DNA of 41,438 bases from Pseudomonas sp. ATCC PTA-122608 (lineage in GTDB: Bacteria; Pseudomonadota; Gammaproteobacteria; Pseudomonadales; Pseudomonadaceae). The first letter of the stretch is position 1. Every line of letters starts with the position of its first letter. The stretch is from contig NZ_LPNO01000012.1 in the NCBI RefSeq assembly GCF_001952855.1, positions 1 through 41,438 on the forward strand, written 5' to 3'. This document shows positions 16,130 through 24,836 of the stretch, one piece after another. The position numbers were made by a program, and so were the translations under genes. The notes under the pieces were generated by a model. The model saw only the letters and a list, made by a program, of their open reading frames with translations, was not told the DNA's origin and searched no databases.

Positions 16130-17548
16130 TTAAGGCATCACCGGCGGTAAATATTTAAGCGTCGTGCCCAACGCCCACAGCAAAAACAGCACCAGCGGCG
16201 TATGCACCAGCAACTGCACGAACGAAAAGCCGATCAAGTCCCGCGCCTTCAACCCAAGCACGCCCAGTAGCGGCAGCATATAGAACGGGTTGATCAGGTT
16301 CGGCAGCGCTTCGGCGGCGTTGTAGATCTGCACCGCCCAGCCCAGGTGATATTCCAGGTCATTGGCGACCTGCATCACGTACGGCGCCTCGATGATCCAC
16401 TTGCCGCCGCCCGACGGGATAAAGAAGCCCAGCACCGCCGAGTACACACCCATCAACAGCGCGTAGGTGTCGTGGGACGCAATCGAGGTGAAGAAGGTCG
16501 AAATATGATGCGCCAGGGTCGCGCCGTCACTGCCTTTCACCACGGTCATCAGCGCGGCAATCGAGCCATATAGCGGGAACTGGATCAGCACCCCGGTGGT
16601 GGTGGGTACCGCACGGGCCACTGCATCGAGAAAACTGCGCGGACGCCAGTGCAGTAGGGCACCGACCATCAGGAACAGGAAGTTATAGGTGTTCAGCCCC
16701 GAGATTGCGCTGATCGCCGGCTTGGTCGAGAACTCGTGGAACAACCACCCGGCCGCCAGCAACGCCAGCAGGATGGTCAGCAACGGGCTGTGTTCCAGCC
16801 ATTCGCCCGGGCGCGTCGGCGGTTGCGGCTTGGGCAGGTTGAAAGCCGGGTCGACACCGCAGGCCTTGGCGTCACGGGCGGAGTTCGGCCCGGGCGCGGT
16901 GGCGTAGGCGATGATCAGCGAGACCACGATCAGCGCCAGCAACAGCACGCCGGACTGCCACAGAAAGATGGTGTCGGTGAACGGGATCATCCCGGTAATC
17001 GACAGGATCGACGGCGGCAAACTGGCCGGGTTGGCCTGCAACTGCGCCGCCGACGACGACAGCCCCAGCGCCCAAACGGCGCCGAGACCGAGGTAGGCCG
17101 CAGCACCGGCCGCGCGATAGTCCATGCGCAAATCCGTACGACGGGCCAGTGCACGCACCAGCAAACCGCCGAACACCAGGGACAATCCCCAGTTGAGCAA
17201 CGAGGCGACCATCGAAATCAGCGCCACCCACGCCACCGCAGAGCGGCCGTTCTTCGGGATGCGCGCCAGGCGGTCGATGAGTTTCACGGCGGGAGGGGAG
17301 CTGGCGACCACGTAACCGCCAATCACCACAAAGGCCATTTGCATGGTGAACGGGATCAAACTCCAGAAACCGTCACCAAAGGCCTTGGCGGCCTCGGTCG
17401 GCGCGGCGCCCATGCTCAGGGTCGCCACCGCGACAATGATCACGGCGAGGGCGGCAAACACCCAGGAGTCCGGAAACCAGCGCTCGGCGAAGTTTGAACA
17501 ACGCAGGGCGAATCGGGCGTAGCGGCTGTCTTCAATAGCATCGGCCAC
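16130..17548 (-). CDS. atoE: Short-chain fatty acid transporter, AtoE family
   Basis: A 472-residue membrane protein of the AtoE (short-chain fatty acid uptake) family with 11-12 hydrophobic segments. Family-typical stretches include NWGLSLVFGGLL near 118, the GFFIPSGGGKW segment near 386, and AEALPNLINPFYMLPLLG near 421. The start codon is GTG at 17548, with GAGGT 7 nt upstream. No atoD, atoA or atoB genes stand beside it, so uptake is uncoupled here from the usual CoA-transferase genes. It diverges from an MFS transporter gene across about 190 bp. Confidence 0.92.
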   Translation of the reverse strand: MADAIEDSRYARFALRCSNFAERWFPDSWVFAALAVIIVAVATLSMGAAPTEAAKAFGDGFWSLIPFTMQMAFVVIGGYVVASSPPAVKLIDRLARIPKNGRSAVAWVALISMVASLLNWGLSLVFGGLLVRALARRTDLRMDYRAAGAAAYLGLGAVWALGLSSSAAQLQANPASLPPSILSITGMIPFTDTIFLWQSGVLLLALIVVSLIIAYATAPGPNSARDAKACGVDPAFNLPKPQPPTRPGEWLEHSPLLTILLALLAAGWLFHEFSTKPAISAISGLNTYNFLFLMVGALLHWRPRSFLDAVARAVPTTTGVLIQFPLYGSIAALMTVVKGSDGATLAHHISTFFTSIASHDTYALLMGVYSAVLGFFIPSGGGKWIIEAPYVMQVANDLEYHLGWAVQIYNAAEALPNLINPFYMLPLLGVLGLKARDLIGFSFVQLLVHTPLVLFLLWALGTTLKYLPPVMP

Positions 17549-17736
17549 GTTCAGTACCTCTATTTGTATTTATTATGGGGGCGGCAGTTTTGCTGCATGT
17601 TCCTCTACGGCTATTCATTTGGGAATGTAGTTATCTTCATTGATCAATGAGTAAAGCAAATATATCCAGCGTGATTGCCATCACTCGGCCCAGCTCATAA
17701 CCTGCATTCCATTTCGTTTGTCTGCCGAGCTTTCAC

Positions 17737-19020
17737 ATGACTGCCACCTCTTATCCACAGGCGCAGCGTTTCTCCCGCTCCGACTACAAAACCCTGGGCC
17801 TGGCCGCCCTGGGCGGGGCCCTGGAAATCTACGACTTCATCATCTTCGTATTTTTCGCGCTGACCCTCAGCCAGCTGTTCTTCCCGCCGGAAATGCCCGA
17901 GTGGCTGCGCCTGCTGCAAAGCTTCGGCATCTTCGTCACCGGCTACCTCGCGCGCCCGCTGGGCGGGATCCTGATGGCGCACTTCGCCGATCACCTGGGG
18001 CGCAAGCGGGTGTTCAGCCTGAGCATCCTGATGATGGCGCTGCCGTGCCTGCTGATCGGGATCATGCCCACCTATGCACAAATCGGTTATTTCGCGCCGT
18101 TGATCCTGCTGGCGCTGCGCATCCTCCAGGGCGCGGCGGTGGGCGGGGAAGTGCCCAGCGCCTGGGTGTTTGTCGCCGAACACGCCCCGGATAACCATCG
18201 CGGCTATGCCCTCGGCTTCCTGCAAGCCGGGCTGACTTTCGGCTACCTGCTCGGCGCGCTGACCGCGACACTGCTGGCGCAAGTCTTCACCCCGGCAGAA
18301 ATCCTCGACTACGCCTGGCGCTTCCCGTTCCTGCTGGGCGGCGTGTTTGGTGTGATCGGTGTCTGGTTGCGCCGCTGGCTCAGTGAAACCCCGGTATTCC
18401 TCCAGATGCAGGCCCGCCGCCAAGCCGGCGCCGAACTGCCCCTGCGTACCGTCTTGCGAGAGCACCGAAGCGCGCTGCTGCCGGCGATGATCCTCACCTG
18501 CGTACTCACCTCGGCGGTCGTGGTGCTGGTGGTCATCACCCCGACCATGATGCAGAAAACCTTCGGCATGAGCCCCAGCCACACCTTCGCCTTGAGCGCG
18601 CTGGGCATCGTGTTCCTGAACATCGGTTGTGTGCTGGCCGGGCTGCTGGTGGACCGCATCGGCGCCTGGCGCGCGGTGTTGGTCTACAGCCTGTTGCTGC
18701 CGGTGGGGATTGCCGTGCTGTATGCCAGCCTGATTGCCGGCGGCGTATGGCTGGGCGCGGCGTATGCGATTGCCGGATTGAGTTGTGGGGTGGTGGGCGC
18801 GGTGCCGTCGGTGATGGTCAGCCTGTTCCCGGCGCAGGTGCGGGTGTCGGGAATCTCCTTCACCTACAACATTGCGTATGCGCTGTGGGCGAGTACCACG
18901 CCGCTGATGTTGATCGCACTGATGCCCACCAGCCCGTGGATCTGCGTGGGATATTGCGTGGTGATGGGCGCGGTGGGTGCAGTGAGTGCGGCGCATTTTG
19001 GCAAGCGCCAACCCACCTGA
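17737..19020 (+). CDS. MFS transporter, metabolite:proton symporter (MHS) type
   Basis: A 427-residue major facilitator protein with 12 predicted membrane helices. The loop 2-3 signature is HFADHLGRKRVF, and the RILQGAAVGGEVPSAWVFVAEH stretch of helices 4-5 is typical of the ProP/ShiA/KgtP sugar- and metabolite-symporter branch. The substrate cannot be told; organic acids or osmolytes are usual for this branch. No strong ribosome site precedes the ATG. It is followed directly by a palindromic repeat block and the convergent gntP gene. Confidence 0.88.
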   Translation: MTATSYPQAQRFSRSDYKTLGLAALGGALEIYDFIIFVFFALTLSQLFFPPEMPEWLRLLQSFGIFVTGYLARPLGGILMAHFADHLGRKRVFSLSILMMALPCLLIGIMPTYAQIGYFAPLILLALRILQGAAVGGEVPSAWVFVAEHAPDNHRGYALGFLQAGLTFGYLLGALTATLLAQVFTPAEILDYAWRFPFLLGGVFGVIGVWLRRWLSETPVFLQMQARRQAGAELPLRTVLREHRSALLPAMILTCVLTSAVVVLVVITPTMMQKTFGMSPSHTFALSALGIVFLNIGCVLAGLLVDRIGAWRAVLVYSLLLPVGIAVLYASLIAGGVWLGAAYAIAGLSCGVVGAVPSVMVSLFPAQVRVSGISFTYNIAYALWASTTPLMLIALMPTSPWICVGYCVVMGAVGAVSAAHFGKRQPT

Positions 19021-19125
19021 TCGTTCCCACGCTCTGCGTGGGAACGCCTCCCTGGACGCTCCGCGTCCGCTCTTGTGACGCGGAGCGTCACGGAATGCAT
19101 TCCCACGCGGAGCGTGGGAACGATC
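19021..19125. repeat. Nested palindromic repeat block, GTTCCCACGC family
   Basis: Four related palindromes: 19022-19046, 19055-19067, 19077-19089 and 19099-19123. The outer two are a pair in inverted order, as are the two inner GACGC(T/G)CCGCGTC units, so the block forms one large imperfect cruciform. It fills the whole gap between the MFS and gntP stop codons and probably ends both transcripts. It differs in sequence from the other two REP families in the window. Confidence 0.85.
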
Positions 19126-19126
19126 A

Positions 19127-20497
19127 TCAGGTCAGGAAGTGCCACATCAGCAGCGTGCCGACCAAACCGACCACCGACACAATGGTCTGCAACACCGACC
19201 ACACCCAGATCGTCTGCTTCAACTGCAAGCCGAAGTACTCACGCACCATCCAGAAGCCGGCATCGTTGACGTGGCAGAAGAACACCGAGCCGGCACCAAT
19301 CGCCAGGGCAACCAGTGAGCTTTGCGTCGCCGCCAACCCCGCCATCATCGGCGCCAGAATGCCCGCCGTGGTGGTCGTGGCAACGGTCGCCGAACCGGTG
19401 GCCTGACGCAGCGCCACGGCAATCAACCAGGCCAGCAGCAGGTACGGCATGTGTGCGCCTTCGGCCACCTTGCTGATGGTCTGGCTCACGCCGGCATCCA
19501 GCAGGGTTTGCTTCAACCCGCCGCCCGCGCCTATGGTCAGCAACAGCACCGCGATCGGCGCCAGCGCCTTGCGCAAGGTATTGCCGACATCGGCCCGGGG
19601 CATGCCGCTGGCCCAGCCCAGGCAAATCACTGCGGCAATCACCGCCAGGCCCAGCGCGATCAACGGCTCACCGAGGAATTTCAGGGTCAACGCCACCGGG
19701 CTTTCCGGCGACATGGCGACCTTGGCCAAAGTGCTGCCGAGCATCAGGATCACCGGCAACAGAATGATCAGCAGCGACACACCAAAACTCGGCTGGCGCG
19801 GGGCCTTGGGCGGTGCACTGAACAGCGCGCCAATGTCGGCCGGCTCGTCCACGTGCATGCGCTTGGACAGCCAGTTGCCGTACAACGGGCCCGCCAGAAT
19901 CACGGCCGGTACCGCCAGGCAGAAGCCCAGCAACATGGTCAGGCCCAAGTCGGCGTGCAACGCGCCCACCGCAATCAGCGGGCCCGGATGCGGCGGCATC
20001 AACGCGTGCAGGGTGGTCATGCCCGCCAGCGCCGGGATCGCGATTTTCAGCAGCGGTTGGTTCGAACGCTTGGCCATCACAAAGATGATCGGCACCATCA
20101 TCACCAGGCCGACTTCGAAGAACAGCGGCAAGCCAATCACCATCGCCACCAGCGCCATCACCCAGGGCAACGACTTGCCCTTGCCCAGCCCGAGCAGGGT
20201 GGTGGCGATACGGTCGGCAGCGCCGGACTCGGCCATCAACGCGCCGAGCATCGAGCCCAGGGCAATGATGATCCCGGCTTCACCGAGGATCGCCCCGGCG
20301 CCTTTGCTGAACGCCTTGGCCACTTCTTCCGGCGGCAAGCCGGCGCCGACACCGGCGATAAACGTGCCGATCAGGATCGACAGGAAGGGCGGCAGCTTGG
20401 TCGCGCTGATCAACACAATGATGCTGGCGATGGCCAGTAATACGCAGAACATGAGGCGGGTGTCGTGAACCATCCACGCGGCAGTCGATAACTCCAA
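19127..20497 (-). CDS. gntP: Gluconate permease, GntP family
   Basis: A 456-residue gluconate:proton symporter with about 12 membrane segments. Family stretches include GLPLFFEVGLVMMVPI near 122, the MPPHPGPL motif near 166, and the C-terminal FFCHVNDAGFW segment near 408. The start is TTG at 20497 with AAGGAG 7 nt upstream. A later in-frame ATG (MVHD) lacks such a site. Gluconate kinase and GntR genes are not next to it. The 217 bp upstream, up to czcD, is the promoter region; I see no clear GntR operator. Confidence 0.92.
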   Translation of the reverse strand: MELSTAAWMVHDTRLMFCVLLAIASIIVLISATKLPPFLSILIGTFIAGVGAGLPPEEVAKAFSKGAGAILGEAGIIIALGSMLGALMAESGAADRIATTLLGLGKGKSLPWVMALVAMVIGLPLFFEVGLVMMVPIIFVMAKRSNQPLLKIAIPALAGMTTLHALMPPHPGPLIAVGALHADLGLTMLLGFCLAVPAVILAGPLYGNWLSKRMHVDEPADIGALFSAPPKAPRQPSFGVSLLIILLPVILMLGSTLAKVAMSPESPVALTLKFLGEPLIALGLAVIAAVICLGWASGMPRADVGNTLRKALAPIAVLLLTIGAGGGLKQTLLDAGVSQTISKVAEGAHMPYLLLAWLIAVALRQATGSATVATTTTAGILAPMMAGLAATQSSLVALAIGAGSVFFCHVNDAGFWMVREYFGLQLKQTIWVWSVLQTIVSVVGLVGTLLMWHFLT

Positions 20498-20714
20498 AAC
20501 GGGACTCCTTATCGAACAGGTTGGCTAATATGTTTCTTTTTGTTTCCTGCTCGAAAAGCATACCTGATACAACGGTTCCAGAGCGTTCATGTTCAATTTT
20601 GGTGCGCATGGTGTAACGTCCAGCTGACGGCGGGATGACAATTTCGCAACCCATGCCGGTGGTTTTGGCCTATAGCTCTATGATCAACCAGACCACGACC
20701 CACGAGGACATTTC

Positions 20715-21620
20715 ATGAGTGCAGGACACAGCCACGCCCAAGTACGCGCCGGCCACGAACGCAAGTTATGGATGGCCCTGGGGCTGACCTCAAGTTTCAT
20801 GATTGCCGAGGTGATCGGCGCCTTTATCACTGGCAGCCTGGCGCTGTTGTCCGACGCCGCGCACATGATGACCGACGCCCTGGCCCTGGCAATTTCCCTG
20901 GTGGCGATCCAGGTGGCCAAGCGCGCCGCCGACCGCAAGCGCACGTTCGGCTATGCGCGTTTCGAAATCCTGGCGGCGGCGTTTAATGCGCTGCTGCTGT
21001 TCGGCGTGGCGTTCTACATCCTGTATGAGGCGTATCAACGCTTGCAGGCGCCCGCTGAGATCCAGTCCACCGGCATGCTGGTGATCGCGGTGCTGGGGCT
21101 GATCGTCAACCTGATTTCCATGCGATTGCTGAGTGCGGCCAGCGGCGAAAGCCTGAATGTGAAGGGCGCGTACCTGGAGGTCTGGAGCGACATGCTCGGC
21201 TCCGTCGGCGTGATAATCGCGGCGCTGGTGATCATGTACACCGGCTGGGGCTGGGTGGATTCAGTGGTGGCGGCAGCGATTGGCTTCTGGGTGTTGCCGC
21301 GCACCTGGACACTGCTCAAGGAAAGCATGAACGTGCTGCTGCAAGGTGTGCCGGACGGAATCGATATCGACAAGGTGGAACAGGCGATTCGCGGCGTTCC
21401 CGGCGTCAAGGACGTGCACGATCTGCATATCTGGGCCCTCACCAGCGGCAAAAATGTGCTGAGCACTCACTTGTTGGCGGATTCGGCGCAAGGCACCGAG
21501 CAACAGATCCTCAGCCAGGTGACGGAGTTACTGCATGAACAATTCGATATTTCCCACGCCACGATCCAGATCGAAGGCGAAGGTTTTCAGCATGACGAGC
21601 ACGACGAGGTGCACGCCTGA
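20715..21620 (+). CDS. czcD: CzcD, cation diffusion facilitator (Zn/Co/Cd exporter)
   Basis: A 301-residue CDF transporter that moves divalent metal from cytoplasm to periplasm in exchange for protons. It has a His-rich N-terminus (GHSHAQVRAGH), six membrane helices, the transport-site motifs SDAAHMMTD (helix 2, about 46-54) and a helix-5 equivalent (EVWSDMLGS, about 155-163), a cytosolic domain with DVHDLHIW, and a His-rich end (HDEHDEVH). GAGGA lies 7 nt before the ATG. It ends 3 bp before the convergent stop of the regulator gene and stands beside the czc efflux genes. Confidence 0.95.
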   Translation: MSAGHSHAQVRAGHERKLWMALGLTSSFMIAEVIGAFITGSLALLSDAAHMMTDALALAISLVAIQVAKRAADRKRTFGYARFEILAAAFNALLLFGVAFYILYEAYQRLQAPAEIQSTGMLVIAVLGLIVNLISMRLLSAASGESLNVKGAYLEVWSDMLGSVGVIIAALVIMYTGWGWVDSVVAAAIGFWVLPRTWTLLKESMNVLLQGVPDGIDIDKVEQAIRGVPGVKDVHDLHIWALTSGKNVLSTHLLADSAQGTEQQILSQVTELLHEQFDISHATIQIEGEGFQHDEHDEVHA

Positions 21621-21623
21621 CCG

Positions 21624-22298
21624 TCATTCACGGTCTTCCAGCACATAACCCACGCCGCGCAAGGTATGGATCAACTTGCGCTCGAACGGGTCATCGATCT
21701 TCGCCCGCAGGCGGCGGATCGACACTTCCACCACATTGGTGTCGCAATCAAAGTTCATGTCCCACACGAACGAGATGATCTGCGTGCGGGACAGCACCAC
21801 GCCGCTCTGGCGCATCAGCAGGTGCAGCAGGGCGAATTCCTTGGTGGTCAGGTCGATGCGCTGCAAGCCGCGAAATGCCCGGTGGCGGCCCTGATCCAAT
21901 TCCAGGTCAGCCACCCGCAACACATCCGGCACCGGCGAGTGCACGCTACGGCGCATCAAGGTACGCACTCGAGCGAGCAATTCGGGGAATTCAAACGGCT
22001 TGACCAGGTAGTCATCGGCGCCCAGGTCCAGACCCTTGATCCGGTCGGCGAGGCGGCCCTGGGCGGTCAGCATCATGATCCGCGTGCTGCTGTTCTGGCG
22101 AATGCGTTGCAACACATCCCAGCCATCCATCAGCGGCAGATTGACGTCGAGCATCACCAGGTCATAGGCGTGCTGGCGGGACAAATGCAAGCCGTCGGCA
22201 CCGGTGGCGGCACAGTCGACGATATAGCCACTTTCACTCAATCCCTGATGTAAATAATCGGCGGTTTTAGGTTCGTCTTCGATGACCAGAATACGCAT
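21624..22298 (-). CDS. czcR: CzcR-type heavy-metal response regulator (no adjacent kinase)
   Basis: A 224-residue OmpR-family regulator. Receiver domain: acidic pair Glu7/Asp8, phosphoacceptor Asp51 and the Lys of YLVKPFEF. Winged-helix DNA-binding domain from about 125, ending in RGVGYVLE. The [17 protein letters not shown] stretch is typical of metal regulators (CzcR, CopR). It is divergent from czcC and a close paralogue of the regulator at 29538, with identical or near-identical recognition-helix regions. Unlike that one it has no kinase gene; the convergent neighbour is czcD. It may use CzcS encoded 6 kb away, or another kinase. Confidence 0.92.
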   Translation of the reverse strand: MRILVIEDEPKTADYLHQGLSESGYIVDCAATGADGLHLSRQHAYDLVMLDVNLPLMDGWDVLQRIRQNSSTRIMMLTAQGRLADRIKGLDLGADDYLVKPFEFPELLARVRTLMRRSVHSPVPDVLRVADLELDQGRHRAFRGLQRIDLTTKEFALLHLLMRQSGVVLSRTQIISFVWDMNFDCDTNVVEVSIRRLRAKIDDPFERKLIHTLRGVGYVLEDRE

Positions 22299-22458
22299 GT
22301 CGGGGATCCCGCTGGGCAGTGGAAAGTTGCCGGGAGCTTAAAGCAAAAGCCCGCGCCAGAGCCGTTGCTAACGGATTTGTAATGTTCTGGCCACTCCTCT
22401 GATAAGTACTGAAAGTTACATTGCCCACCTGTTAATTCATGGGCATGGAACTCTGGTT
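22299..22458. promoter_or_regulatory. Divergent czcR/czcC promoter region
   Basis: 160 bp between two divergent starts. It contains an inverted pair of TGTAA-type half-sites (TTGTAATG at 22377-22384 and AGTTACATTG at 22414-22423), plausible binding sites for a CzcR-type regulator. No perfect sigma-70 promoter stands out. Confidence 0.45.
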
Positions 22459-23682
22459 ATGCCAACTTTTATAAGCACGTTCATTGGGCCCGCCGTTCTA
22501 TTGCTGATGACGGTTCAGGGCGTCAATGCGCAAACCCTGACCCTCGAATCGGCCCTGCAAACCGCCTTCGCCAACAACCCGGATATGGCCGCTGCACAGT
22601 GGGAAATCGACATCGCCCAGGGCGGTCGCCAACAGGCCGGTTTGATCCCGAACCCGGTTGCCTCCTGGGATGCCGAAGACACCCGCCGCAACTCACGCAC
22701 CACCACGGTCAAGCTAAGCCAAACCCTGGAACTGGGTGGCAAGCGCGGCGCACGGATTGATGTCGCCACCCGCGCCCAGGAAGCCGCCGCACTGACCTTG
22801 GAGCAGCGCCGCAACGGGCTGCGTGCGGATGTTATCGACGCGTACTACGGCGCGCTTCGGGCCCAGGAACGTCTCGACCTGGCTCAGCGTTCGCTGGCGC
22901 TGGCCGAGCGCGGCCTGGTGGTTGCCAACGGTCGCGTCACTGCCGGCAAATCGTCGCCAGTGGAAGCTACCCGGGCCCAGGTGCAGCTCTCGGAAATCCG
23001 CCTCGAATTTAACCGCGCGCAGATGGGCCTGACCGACGCCTATCGCCGCCTCGCTGCCAGTACCGGCGCGGCCAGTACCGACTTCCAGGCGGTCGCCACC
23101 CAAGCCCAGGCGGCACCTGAACTACCGCCGACCGCGCAGTTGCTCGGGCGGCTTGAGCAAACCGTCGAACTGCGTTTGGCCGAGCTGCAAATCGCCCAGG
23201 GTGAAGCGGCCCTGGGCTTGGAAAAAGCCCAGCGCATTCCCGATCTCGACGTGTCCATCGGCAGCCAGTACGACGCCAGCGTGCGTGAGCGGGTCAACGT
23301 GGTGGGCGTGTCGATGCCCATCCCGCTGTTCAACCGCAACCAGGGCAACGTGCTCGCCGCCAGTCGCCGTGCCGACCAGGCCCGCGACCTGCGCAACGCC
23401 GCCGAACTGCGCCTGCGCACCGAAACCCGCCAGGCCCTGGACCTCTGGCAAACCGCGAATACCGAAGTGCGCTCGTTCAACCAACAGATCCTGCCCGCCG
23501 CCCAAAGCGCCGTGGACAGCGCCACCCGTGGCTTCGAAATGGGCAAGTTCAACTTCCTCGAGGTGCTCGACGCCCAGCGCACCTTGATTGCGGCCCGCAC
23601 CCAATACCTCGCGGCGACCGCCCAGGCCACTGAAGCCTGGGTGCGTATCGAACGGATTTACGGCGACCTCGCCCGGTTTTGA
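22459..23682 (+). CDS. czcC: CzcC, outer membrane factor of the czc RND efflux system
   Basis: A 407-residue TolC-family outer membrane channel protein. Sec signal peptide (cleavage near VNA, residue 24), then two repeated helical outer-membrane-efflux domains rich in Ala, Gln, Arg and Glu (LxLxxALxxAxxxNPxM at the start of the first, typical for the family). It forms the exit duct for metal pumped by CzcA. First gene of czcCBA, 17 bp before czcB. The family signature MGKFNFLEVLDAQRTL is near residue 361. Confidence 0.94.
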   Translation: MPTFISTFIGPAVLLLMTVQGVNAQTLTLESALQTAFANNPDMAAAQWEIDIAQGGRQQAGLIPNPVASWDAEDTRRNSRTTTVKLSQTLELGGKRGARIDVATRAQEAAALTLEQRRNGLRADVIDAYYGALRAQERLDLAQRSLALAERGLVVANGRVTAGKSSPVEATRAQVQLSEIRLEFNRAQMGLTDAYRRLAASTGAASTDFQAVATQAQAAPELPPTAQLLGRLEQTVELRLAELQIAQGEAALGLEKAQRIPDLDVSIGSQYDASVRERVNVVGVSMPIPLFNRNQGNVLAASRRADQARDLRNAAELRLRTETRQALDLWQTANTEVRSFNQQILPAAQSAVDSATRGFEMGKFNFLEVLDAQRTLIAARTQYLAATAQATEAWVRIERIYGDLARF

Positions 23683-23699
23683 ATTTCCAGGAGCATTCC

Positions 23700-24818
23700 A
23701 TGAACAACACACAAAGTAGAGCACTGGCGATTGCGCTGGGGCTGATGCTGGCGTGGCCGGCCATCAGCGGTGCGGCAGAGGCGGAAGAAGAAGGCAAACT
23801 CGAGCTGACCGAACAGCAGATCCAGGCCGCCGGCATTCAACTTGCCCCGGCGCAATCCCGGCAGATCAGCACCGTGCTTTCACTGCCGGGCGAGGTGCGT
23901 TTCGACGAGGACCGCACCTCCCACATCGTCCCGCGTGCCGCTGGCGTAGTGGAGTCGGTGAAGGTCAACCTCGGCCAATCGGTAAAGAAGGGCGAGCTGT
24001 TGGCGGTGATCGCCAGCCAGCAGATTTCCGATCAGCGCAGTGAACTGGCAGCCAGTGAGCGCCGGGTTGTGCTGGCCCGCACCACCTTCCAACGCGAACG
24101 CCAGTTGTGGCAGGACAAAATCTCTGCCGAACAGGATTACCTGCTGGCGCGCCAGGCGCTGCAAGAGGCAGAAATCGCCCTGAACAATGCTCGGCAAAAG
24201 ATGAACGCCCTGAGCGGCAGCGCCGTATTGGTCGGCGGCAATCGCTACGAATTGCGGGCGCCATTCGACGGCGTGGTGGTGGAAAAACACCTGGGTGTCG
24301 GCGAAGTGGTGAGCGAGACCAGCAACGCCTTCACCCTGTCGGACCTGTCCCAGGTGTGGGTCACCTTCGGCGTGTTCCCCAAGGATTTGAACAAGGTCCG
24401 AGTCGGCAAACCGGTGAAGGTCACCTCCTCGGAAATGGGCACCGAAGTGCTCGGCACCGTGGCCTATGTCGGCAACTTGCTGGGGGAGCAAACCCGCACG
24501 GCCACCGTGCGTGTCACGGTGCCGAACCCCGACGCCTCGTGGCGCCCTGGGCTGTTCGTCTCCGTGCAAGTTGCCACCGACACTTACCAGGCCAAGGTCA
24601 CGGTCCCGCAGGAAGCGATCCAGACCGTCGAGGACAAACCCTCGGTGTTCGTGCGCACCGGCGACGGCTTCATGACCCGGCATATCGAACTGGGCGTCAG
24701 CGAAAACGGTTTCGTCGAAGTCCGCCAGGGCCTCGACGCCGGAGCGCAGGTGGCCACCGTCGGCAGCTTCATCCTCAAGTCCGAGTTGGGCAAGGCCTCG
24801 GCCGAGCACGCCCATTGA
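23700..24818 (+). CDS. czcB: CzcB, periplasmic adaptor of the czc efflux system
   Basis: A 372-residue membrane-fusion protein linking CzcA to CzcC. Signal peptide (cleavage near SGA), a biotinyl-lipoyl domain (VKVNLGQSVKKGELLAVI), a coiled-coil hairpin (about 105-165), the second lipoyl half (LRAPFDGVVVEKHLGVGE) and beta-barrel and membrane-proximal domains. The frame opens 21 nt earlier at 23679, but CAGGAG lies 7 nt before the ATG at 23700, which also gives a better signal peptide. No His-rich metal-binding N-terminal extension as in some CzcB proteins. Confidence 0.94.
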   Translation: MNNTQSRALAIALGLMLAWPAISGAAEAEEEGKLELTEQQIQAAGIQLAPAQSRQISTVLSLPGEVRFDEDRTSHIVPRAAGVVESVKVNLGQSVKKGELLAVIASQQISDQRSELAASERRVVLARTTFQRERQLWQDKISAEQDYLLARQALQEAEIALNNARQKMNALSGSAVLVGGNRYELRAPFDGVVVEKHLGVGEVVSETSNAFTLSDLSQVWVTFGVFPKDLNKVRVGKPVKVTSSEMGTEVLGTVAYVGNLLGEQTRTATVRVTVPNPDASWRPGLFVSVQVATDTYQAKVTVPQEAIQTVEDKPSVFVRTGDGFMTRHIELGVSENGFVEVRQGLDAGAQVATVGSFILKSELGKASAEHAH

Positions 24819-24836
24819 CCCTGCGAGTGATTTCCC

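Noticed and set aside
17751..17759. DnaA-box sequence at the start of the MFS gene (and copies at 28895-28903 and 37745-37753)
   Set aside because: Single copies within coding sequence with no partner box, so likely chance; they were used only to set the background.
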